Under the pieces are notes generated by a model. That model saw only the letters and a program-made list of their open reading frames with translations, made no database searches and had not been told where the DNA came from. From Monocercomonoides exilis (Eukaryota > Preaxostyla > Oxymonadida > Polymastigidae), in assembly GCA_001643675.2 (NCBI GenBank), contig LSRY02000012.1, positions 250,501 through 314,500 of the forward strand: a stretch of DNA of 64,000 bases, given 5' to 3'. A program made the translations under genes and the position numbers. Below are positions 34,306-44,400 of this stretch, one piece after another. Every line of letters begins with the position of its first letter. The first letter of the stretch is position 1.

Positions 34306-37145
34306 TCACAACAGCAACAAATTGTTCAGAGTTTCCAATGACAAAGAATGACGTTTGTCACCAACAATTCTTCTAATTCTGGAGAATGCTCTCTCGCATG
34401 ATGCCTCGCTGCAGGGCGAAGCAACTAAGGCAAAACAAATGTTTGAATAAATATGAGTGATGAGACTTGATTTGCCAATTTCGGTGTAATAAACAAATGG
34501 ATCGTCTTGTGTTATTGCTTGCCTTCTATCCAACAAAAATGAAGTAAATAACGCCTCTATTTGCGTTTGAAGATCACGACTTTTATTTGAAAGCACTTGT
34601 TTGACGTAACCTTCAAATCCGCTCTTCAAACGCAAAAACCAATCGTTAAAAATGACTTTTTGGATATCCTGTAGAATTTGTAATCTTTGTTCGTGATCGC
34701 TGATGTTTGAGTAAGAAATTCTAGCATTTGATCCAAGATCTATAACATCTTCGTCTTCACTAAAGATTAACGTTTGATCATTTTCCTTATCCATATCTTC
34801 TTCCATATCTTTTTCATTCAATAAGAGATTATCCTCTTGATCACTTGCTGAGCGCGTGGTTATCGACTTATCAATAAAGCTTCTTTTTTTTTCGATAAAT
34901 TCGGAAGTTTTGAATTCATCATCTTCTTCTAATTCCTCAGCCTCTTTCAATCCAAATGTTTCTTCGAACAAGTCATTTGAATCTTCGTCTTCGCAGTCGT
35001 CGTCATCGTCTTGATTTGTAACATCAAATTCTTTATATTCGCTCCTTTTTTGCAATAATTCAATGTAATGAAGAATTTGAAAATAGTGATATGAAAAGTC
35101 TTTATTCGAAGATAACTGCTCTTGTTCCAAACTTTTTCCTTGAAGCAAAAATGAAACCGTTGATAACGTGTGCTCATCATTTATTTTTCTTTTTTCGTAC
35201 TGATAAAGTGCATCATGAAATCCTTCAACAGTCAATGACGAAAACCCTGGAGGTTCTAAGAGATCAAAAAACTTTGATTGTTTATCGGAAAAATAAATAT
35301 TTTCTTCTCTCGTTTTTGATTCTTTCGGTGAACAATCACAAGCCGTTTGAAACAGTTTGTTGATTGAATTCGATGAATAATCTTTTTGAATTGATGGTTC
35401 ATGTTCACAGATTGGAGAAGCAGAAGAAGAAGAACATATTGAAGATGACTGAAAAACTGAATCGAAGGATGATGAAGATGATGATTGATCACTTATATTT
35501 GAGTGTTTTTGGTTTAATGATGTTGGGTGCAACAAAGAATCTGAATTTCCTTTATTTGATATTTTATTCAATTCAATAAATTCTGATGAATACGAATTAA
35601 TGAATAAACTTTGTTGGTATTGTTTAGTTCCAATGGGAGTGAGAGAAAAAGCCAAGGCAAACATATTTCCTCTTTGACCTGATAAAGTGTAATTGAATAG
35701 ATTAATAATAATATTGCACAGGCCTCTTTGCCATTTTTCTTCTGAAAAACATTTCAAATCTAGCATCCAATAGAACTGAGCAAATGCTTTGAGCAGAAGA
35801 GGAAAGACATTTCCAAGTTTTGTTAACTCATTTTCAAATTGCAGTTGTAACGTTTGAAGAGGCAGTAAAAGCAGTTCAAACTTTGAAACTTCAATTAACT
35901 GGATATCTTTCAGAATGTCCGTGAATAAGTCGTTGTCTTTGTTTTTAAATATGAAATTGCAAATATTGAAAATGCAAAGCCATCTTGTTTGAACGAACGC
36001 TGGGCAGATTGGGATTGACGGGTTCTTAACAGCTGCTGCTCTTGATGATCTTGAAAATTGAATTACACTTTCTTTCAGTTGCTCAAAAAATGGATCACTT
36101 TCAAGAAAGTGAGAAAGAACCAAATTGACGATGTGATTGCAACAGTAAATAAAAAATGGGGGTACGAAAACACTTTGGGTTGTCTCCTTTCTTGTTGAAC
36201 AAATATTTGATAATTTTTCCATTGCTAACCTCTGAGGAAGTAATCCATCAGTACAAAAACAACGGATTTCTGATGAAACAGCTTTGATCTCCTCCGATAA
36301 TTCAACTGCCAGTTCATAATAATCGCTTGTTGTTGAACAAGATTTTTTCAGTGACCAGAACATTGATTTTTCTTTGAAGTCTAAAGGGATAACTGTAACA
36401 ACTGTGTATTTTTTCTTTGAAACAACACCTCCATCGATCATCACTCCGACCATCGTATTTGCAATCTTTTCATTTCTTTCCTTCTTTTTCCTTATTCCTT
36501 CCTGTTTCATGAATGCTGCAAGTTTCCGACATGTTAAATGAGGGAAAATCATATTTGGTGTTAGTGTTGGATTTTGTTGCGATTTTTGAATTAAATTTCT
36601 AATGAAGGAATTGAATTCAACCGAATATGAAGACAAAAACGCGATGTTGCAATGACTGATCAATCTTAAAAATTGCTCTAATAATCCCCCGAATTGATGA
36701 TGTTGGGTTGACATGATTGAATATGTTGTTTGCTCCGAAGATTGCTGAGCTGTTCGATGATTGATAAAAGAAAGCATTGTTGATTTATTCAGTAATGAAC
36801 ATTTATGATCAGATATTTTCTTTGATCCTTTTCTTGCAGAAAAGCCACAGTCAATTCCAGATTTGCTATTGACGCATAAATAATGATGATGGCCATCTTT
36901 TTTCAGAGATCCATCTCTTAAAACAGGTGTGTATGCAATCCAAATACTTCCTTCACTTTCCACGAAATGCACATTTCCGATTTCTTCTCCACTTTTGTTG
37001 GGGTGAAGATAATCTTTGAATAGGTTAAAATAGAAAAAACAGAAATATAAATTATGCACACAATTTCCATTTATTGTGACTTTTGACAAAACAAGATTAA
37101 CAAAGGAACAATTTGCATTTTTTAACTCTTCACATTTCTTCGTAA
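34306..37145 (-). CDS. hAT-family transposase (hAT-2), at least two exons
   Basis: Relative of the hAT-1 transposase with the same order of motifs. Exon 2 (34306 to about 37013) begins YLHPNKSGEE and carries a BED-like Cys/His cluster (YLCVNSKSG, DCGFSARKG, DHKC), first Asp in GVMIDGG, second Asp in RCFCTDGL, YCCNHIVNLV, FVQTRWLC and the C-terminal SPCSEASCERAFSRIRRIVG. Exon 1 (about 37062-37145) reads CEELKNANCSFVNLVLSKVT and joins through an intron at the same place and phase (phase 1) as in hAT-1. The frame above exon 1 closes at a TAG that may instead be a splice acceptor, so the true start is unresolved. The main frame has no stop or frameshift. A Ser/Glu/Asp-rich insert precedes the dimerisation region. 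Confidence 0.92.
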
Positions 37146-37595
37146 AAACAGAAGGCTATTTTTCATGAAAATAGAAAAATAAAGAATTCACATTTAAAAA
37201 AGAGTTTTAAATGAAAATGACACATTAATTTTTGTTTTCAGAGAGATTTTCAGATCGATAGGAAGTGTGGAAGTGACTGCTTCTGGATCATCATCTTTCA
37301 AAGAATCTGAGAAATTCGACATAGCGACAACTCGACTGATCTATGTCACTCGACTGATCTCGACAAAGATCTGTCGATACCCCATAAAAAATGTCTCTAA
37401 ATTTTTTTTGAATTATTATTTATTAATCAGTTAATAACACCAGAATATTTTAATAAATGAAAAAATTGAATGACTATTTGAAAAATTGAATTTATTTCTC
37501 GTTTTTTTTATCAAAAAAATGATCAAAAAAAAAAGTTGTATTGTCGGTCGACTTGTCGAATGGTTCAAAAAATGTCGGTCTGTCGCAGAGGCCTA

Positions 37596-37603
37596 GATTC
37601 ATT
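37596..37603. repeat. hAT-2 target-site duplication, right copy
   Basis: GATTCATT is identical to the left copy at 29014-29021. Confidence 0.94.
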
Positions 37604-38158
37604 GTTGAAAATTCGTTAAAAAAATGTGTTTATTAAGTTTCAACAATCAACAAATGAGTTGTGAATTTCAGTTTCATTACCAAAAATTAAACTATAATTT
37701 TCAAATATTTAAAAAAACATAAAAATTTTAATTCAAAAACCAACGGATTTTCTTCTAAATTTTTCTTTCATCAAAAAATCTTCATTTAAATTGTTGTTAT
37801 TAACAGAATCTGTAGATCTTTCATCATCTTTGAAGTTTTCTTTTCATTATCCATAAAAAATATTGAATGGATCTGTCCAACCTATTGAGTGATAATGCCT
37901 TTGAAATAATGTTCTGATTGGATTTTTCAATAAAAATCATAATTTCTCAAAACAAAAAATATCATTCGATGAATGACGATATTTGAATGTGTCAAATTTG
38001 GTGAAATATTGATTATAATTCACAGTTTAAATCGGGACCCAATATGTTACATCTTACCAAAGATTCAACATGACTGTCAATGATATCCACTCAAAAAAAT
38101 TACGAAGAAATTATTAATATGTGCGATTTGATCATATAATATTTTTTACTTCAAAATC
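37604..38158. other. AT-rich gap between hAT-2 and the S41 protease gene
   Basis: About 550 bp of AT-rich DNA between the right target-site duplication and the protease start codon. It must include that gene's promoter. No further feature is recognised. Confidence 0.5.
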
Positions 38159-41100
38159 ATGCTTGTATTACTGATATTAAATATAGCGAACTTGTATCAT
38201 TGTTCTCCGTGTAATTTAAAAGCATTTGAGCCTGCTCCATGGAAGCAGGTTGAATCATGCTTGCAAAATTTACCAGTTTGTTTTTCCAACTGTTATCTTT
38301 TTTCGTAATGGACATTATCTTTTTTTCATATTTTTTAACAATAGTACGATAAGGATTCTGAAGAAATAAAATCTGTTATACCGACAATTTTGAAGTATAT
38401 GGATGGATATGCATTTCGAGATATAATGCTGAATCCTCCATCTCCTCATGAATATCAAGCTATTGATATCGTGAAGGAACTACAAGATATACAAAATGGT
38501 TCATGGCCCGATGGATATTCTTTTTATGAGGCTATTGGCACAACATTCTCAAAGTTGAAGGATCCCCACACCCTGTACACTTTTCCTTGCTCAATGAATT
38601 TTATGTACCTGCTTCCATACACTTTTACTATTGAAATTATAGATATCAAAGGAGAAAATCAAACAGTTGTCACGTGCATGGATAGCATTCTTAACGGTTG
38701 GACATCTGCTTACGTTCAACAAAAGCAAGTGGATCTTCGTCTAAAAATAATTACACATATTGCTCTTGATGGAGAAGATTACGTGGAAGGAGAAACGGCA
38801 GCAGAAACTCTTTCAAGGTGGGCAGAAGAAAATAGTCCATTATCGCGCACACCTTCTGCCAGGCTGAATAATGCCCTTTCATCAGAATTCTCAACAAGGG
38901 CTGCATCACTCTATCATCGCCCGAAAGGAGACATACGAGTTAAATGGAGATCACTTAGTCAAACCGGAGAAGAAGGACCCGAAAGTGAAGCAACAATTGA
39001 GTGGTTCGGACTCGCTGGAACCGATGTGAATGAGCTGACAACTATTTGTCCTCTTCGCAAGAGCAAACAGACAAACAGAATCAATTCAAATCAAAATAAA
39101 AATTCAATATTTGAACAAAAAATTCAACAAAAAATTATGAAAATGAAGACTAATTCCAAAGAATCAGCAATGAAGAGTCTTGATGAATCAAAACAGCAAT
39201 TAAAATACATTGAGACAAATAGAACGAAAGCAATAGCAACACTTTTGACTGAAAACGAAGAAGTTCAGGAGATACTGCACAAGATGCAATTGTACGATAG
39301 GTTTAGAGGAACTGGCTCTGAAGTGTTAGCTGGAAGCTCATTTATCAAGGAAGAACTGAGAAAGAGAGAGTTTAATGTGGATAAAAACGGAAATCCACAA
39401 ATACATCTGAAAAAGAATGTGGGGTTTGCAAACTTCGGAATGAATGAGTCAAACGAAGATGGTCACTTGAACAGAAAAATTGTGGAAAAAGTGAATAAAA
39501 TGGCAGACAAATTAAAAACCCAGAATCCAGATCTCCGCAAAAGACTATTCAACCAATCATTAACTTCTTCTTCCTCTTCCTCTTCATCTTCATCTTCCTC
39601 ATCTTCCTCATCTTCTTCTTCGACTTCTTCTGCATCCACTTCGCATTTGAGGGACGGACTTATTCAAGTGACCAAAGGCGAGCATGTTTTGGGGGTGATC
39701 TTCGAAGACGACAAAGCAGCGCTGCTGTCTCTTGCCACATTCGACATCCCATTCGGCGCTCCTCTTTTGCAGTTCGTCATCGACATTGTCTCGCTCTTTG
39801 ACCAGATGGACCGCAGAAACATCACCAAGCTTGTGATTGACGTGAGGCAGAACCTGGGAGGGTCGGTGGCGCTGGGGCAGCATCTGTTCCACTTCCTCTT
39901 TCCGAATGCGTTTCCTTCTGGAATCGAAGCTGATCTTGTGGCGACAGAACTAAACGAGGTGCTGTTCTCTGCGCTGCTGGAAGCAGAGCTCGGGATGGAG
40001 ATTGTGGACTGGAAGACACTCGAGAACAAGAGTCTGATCACGGTGTTTGGGAGCGAGAGGAAGGAAAGGGTGGAGCAAGGCAGGGAAGGAACAGCACTTG
40101 AAGGAAGAAGCAGGAAGAGGCAGTGGAGCGGGAGATTCTCAATGGCATTTGACGATTCTGATCTCTTTGAGTTCCTGTTCCGAATGACAGCGCTTCAAAA
40201 GCCTCGAAAAGAACACACACAGCCAGTTTCTCTTTTGTCTGCATTTCAGTCTGATGCAACAGTACACAACACCTCATCTTCTTCTCTGCCCAATGCAAAT
40301 TTCTGGCCCCGTCCGAATCTTCTTGAGCCAAGCGACGTGGTCATCCTTACAGACGGCACATGCGGCTCGACTTGTGCCAATGTGATGAAGCATGTGCGGC
40401 AGGAGTCGCTGGCACGTGTGGTGACACTCGGCGGGTCGATGAAGCGGAAGGAGATTCCACCGGACATTGCGTCGTTTGCAGGCGGCGTGGTGTTCAGCTC
40501 GGCGATGATCGCTGGAATCGACTGGGAGGCGTCGATGAAAGCCGCTAGCGAAGAAGAGAGGAAAGAGATCGAGAGGATGAAGACGATCATCCCAGAGCCA
40601 TTTCCGCGGGAAACGACAGCGCTGAGCTTCACGCTTGTGAACAACTATGGATTCAACGTCTCGAAGCGGGATGAGCTGCTGGAGTTTGCGGTTGTTCCAG
40701 GCGATGTGAATATTCAGTACTATCCGCACCCAGTCGACAGGACAGCCGAAGGGCGCCTGTCTATTGCGCAGGCGTTTGGGTTTCCGATGTTTAACGTCTG
40801 CTTCGAGTGGGAAGTGAAAGCAGACGAAGAAGGCTGTGCAGGAAAAGCGAAGGAGATGGAGGATGAACATGCTGTGTATGGCCATCCCTGCTCTGCTGCT
40901 GAGCACAAGTTTGACACAAGCACATGCAAGTTTGCCAGGTGCCAGAACGGATACTATCGCTCTTCACAAGGGAAATGCGAGCATATTCCACTGCGCGCTG
41001 GGCTGAGGCAACAGGAGATTCCTGTTATTAGAAAAGAGCTTCCATTTGAACAGCTTCAAGTGAAAGATTCGAAAGAATATCAAATTTTGAATGCCATTGT

Positions 41101-41251
41101 TGTTATATTAGCTGTGTTATTGGGAATTGCGGGTGCATCAATTATTGTGCTTATTGCAATGTTGATGAAGAAAAGCAAAAAATCTCCTAAAAATTCAGTT
41201 AAATATCAAGTTCTTGACATGAAAGCTGGAGACGAAGAAGAACTTGTTTAA
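38159..41251 (+). CDS. Membrane-anchored S41 (CPAF-like) serine protease, two exons
   Basis: Exon 1 (38159-38275) encodes a signal peptide (MLVLLILNIANLYHC) and CNLKAFEPAPWKQVESC. An intron (38276-38344, GTTTGT...AATAG) leads to exon 2 (38345-41251), for about 1007 residues. The S41 core is visible as KLVIDVRQNLGGSVALGQHL (about residue 535-555) and the nucleophile region VVILTDGTCGSTCANVMKHV (about 700-720), where the Ser in CGSTC is the likely catalytic residue, as in CPAF-like and fungal S41 proteases. A charged linker and a poly-Ser tract interrupt the N-terminal half. A Cys-rich, EGF-like stretch (HPCSAAEHKFDTSTC, CQNGYYRSSQGKC) precedes a transmembrane helix (LNAIVVILAVLLGIAGASII) and a short cytoplasmic tail. 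A cell-surface or endomembrane ectoprotease is inferred. Base composition rises in GC after the Ser tract. Confidence 0.85.
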
Positions 41252-41427
41252 CATTTGAAATTAAAATTGTAATTATTATTATTATGTTTTTATACAATTC
41301 ATTATTTTTGTTTATTATTTAATACACATGATAGTTTAAGCTTTATTTGAAATTCAAAACCTCTTTTATTGTACTGATCAAAAAATGATCAAGCAATTCC
41401 TTAGTTTGTTATTTTTGATTTTTGTGG

Positions 41428-44400
41428 ATGAATCATCAGAGTGATCAAACGCACATTAGCACAAAAGCCAAATGCCACACATCCCAATTAATTCAATCTA
41501 ATGCATTCCACACAAACTCTGAGATGATATCCACACATTTACAGGAACAGATGGAAACCTCAAAATCCAGTCCTTTTTATTATAAGACTTCAAATTCACA
41601 GCAAAAATACGTAGAGAGTTCATTAATCCAAGGCCCTGAAGCAAATGCAACAAATTTAATTTTTTCAAGTGATAAACTTCAAGATGGTACACAAATAGTT
41701 TTATCTTTATCTTCGGATTCTTTGAACATCACAACTGATCCGAAACAATCTGTTTTTCCAAAATTGCCACCAACTCCTTCATCATCCATTGATTCTAGTC
41801 AATCTGTTTTTACTCTCGATTCCAAACAAAGTTTACCACCACTTCCAACAACACCAAATTTTGTAAAGATATCCTCACCAACGTTTGGATCTGTTCCAGG
41901 GCCAAGTCAGGATCCAACAAATAATTCCCCAATTTCAACGAGTCAAATAAATGAAATTAAAACACCAAAAGTTAACACTGGAAAAGGTACAAAACGTGTA
42001 AAAAAAACTCGAAGAATTTCAATTATTCCAAAGACAGAAGTTTTAACAACTACCGAAATATTAAAGTCGCAAAATGCTGAAACTGATAAAGATAATATTA
42101 CAGTTGATCGCAAAACACCAAAAAGAAGAAGGCTTCGGAAGAAAACCATGGTTAGTCGTGAGAAAGTTAAAAGGGATTTGTCAAAAGAAAGCAATGGAAC
42201 ACATCGTTCATCATCTGCATTGTCGTTTTCAACACTGACAATAGAATTGGATTCCGGGCTAATCAGCGATTCGTTATCTGAATATGAAATAAAGTTACAT
42301 CGAAAACGTACTTTGAAGTCAACAGGCGAATCAAAGCAAGAAAAGCAAAGCACTCAAAAATTGAAGAAGAAACTCAAAGAAATTGGAATTGTGAAACGCA
42401 AGTCATCAAAAGAACCAAAAACAAAAGAAGGAAAACCAAAGAAGGTTGTCAAAAAGCGAGCTAAAAAACAAAGCACTAACAGTCCACTGCCTCCTCTTCC
42501 TCCAACGCCAACATCGTTTGTCAGAGGTTTGTTGTCTGATGAAGAAAGAGAGCATTATTCTGGTTTCCCCCTTGAAGATGGCAGTGATAGCCAGATGGAC
42601 TACGATATTAAAGGATTTCTGAGTGATGATGAAGATAATGATGATGGCGCAGGTGCTGAGCTCGACGGCAGTGAGGAAGGGGATGATAATTTACACAGAG
42701 CATCCAATGAAGCTGCTGAATTTCATGAAGTTGGCAAAGCAGAAGAAATGCTCCAGCCAGAAGTGTTGAGAGAAATCCCGACGCCTCAGCTGGTGCCTCT
42801 GCTGCTGCTCCAGACGCCCTGCCGAAATCCAGTCGGTTTGCAGGAGCTTTCACCGTTCGTCTCTGCCAATCAACTTTTTGAGTCACAGCAACCCTCTCAG
42901 AACCAGCCACAGACGTTACCACCGCCTCAGCTGGCATTGATCGACACGCCAAGCACACAGCAGTCGTCTTATACATCGTCTCCTGCACAGTCTTCGCCAG
43001 CCTTTCGTCAGTACAACTCCTTCCAGCCACTTGTGTATTCACCCCCTCAGTTCTTTTCTTCGCCACATGCGTCATCAACATACCAGCAGGCTCAGCCTCC
43101 TTCGCTTCTCTCCCGCACCTCGTATTTATTTCCTCCTCCACAAAATTCTGCAATAACAGCTTCTTCTTCTTCTGCTGCTGCTTCTCCTTCTCCATCTCGA
43201 ACTCCTCCTTCATCATCAATGTTGCCATCTGCAACTCCTTTACTCCTTTCTTCTTCCTCCTCCTCTTCCCCCTTTTCATCATCTCCTGCATCTACAACAG
43301 AACTGCCTGTTTATTCGCACGAGCAACAACAACAGAGAATTCTGCAGGAGCAGATGAAGCTCCGCCTGCAGCTGCAGCAGCGACAGGAACAGCAGCTGGC
43401 GCAGATGAGACAGCAGCAGCTGGAACAGAAGGCAGAACAGATGCTGCTCAAACAACAACAACAGCAGCAGCAACTTCAACTTCAACAACATCAGCTGACA
43501 ACTCAAACTTCTACCGAGAATTCGCCTTCTGCTTTCCAGTCTCCAATACGCCTTCCCTTTGAGTCTGTCACACAGTTCGGGTATTCTCCTTCATCTCTCT
43601 ATCAGCCAATGATGCGCACTGCCCAACAGCCATCGCCGCATGTATTAGCACAAAGCATACCTTCTTCCCCTAATCCAGCCCCGTCTGCTGCTTCTGTCCA
43701 GTCAGCCACACAAACACAGGCCTCAACACCGAAGCAGTTCCAGTTTGTTGCCTCGCCTGCTCTGCCAAAGACATCCGTATCTCCTTTGACGCCTGCCATT
43801 TCCCATCCCACTGAAGCAGCTACAGACAGAACAACTCCTGTCAAGTTTGCCCAGGGTGCTGAAGAAATATCGCTGAACTGGCTGCCTCCGCTGTCAACAT
43901 GCACACCAAACTCGAAGCAAAGGCAGATACAGACACAGACACAAACACAGACGCAGTCAGAGAAGCAGATGGAAATACAGACGGAGACACAGACGGAGAG
44001 GGAGAGGGAGAAGGAGATGTCGACTCAACAGAAAGAAGACACAGAAATGCCTCAGCCTTCCCTGCCTGTTGAGACACACCGCCCAGCCACTGCTCCCCTG
44101 AAACCACAGAGTACAGTCTCCACACGAAGACACAGCTACATCGCTCCACACAGATGCTCTGTCAGATGCAAGTCTGCTTCTCCAGGGATGAGGAAGAGGT
44201 CGTATCTGTTGGACTCGCCATTCTCATATGTGAAGATTGCGCTGTGCAAGTCGGCTCCTCCATCCACTTTGATTCGGACATCAAAAGTGAAGTTAAACAA
44301 TGCTGATGAAATGGATAGGATGGATGGTACGGATGGAATTGAAGGTGCTGTCTGCACACCACCACCCCATCCGAATTATCAGTCATCAGCACATTCTGGT

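Larger units (their letters stand above)
29022..37595 (-). mobile_element. hAT-2 transposon, complete with TIRs, 8.6 kb
   Basis: This is an 8574-bp element with perfect 14-bp terminal inverted repeats: TAGGCCTCTGCGAC at 29022-29035 and its reverse complement at 37582-37595. The TIR is related to that of hAT-1 (TAAGCCTTTGTGAC), differing at three of 14 positions. The subterminal DNA carries TCGAC/GTCGG-type repeats (near 29059-29090, 37315-37380 and 37540-37585). The transposase is on the minus strand near the right end. About 5 kb of cargo and low-complexity DNA fills the left part. This layout mirrors hAT-1. It is long for an autonomous hAT. Confidence 0.94.

Noticed and set aside
28960-38050. 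TATTGGGTCC near 28960 and its reverse complement near 38040 as arms of an older element around hAT-2
   Set aside because: Only about 10 bp match exactly and the neighbouring sequence aligns poorly, unlike the clear nested case at hAT-1.
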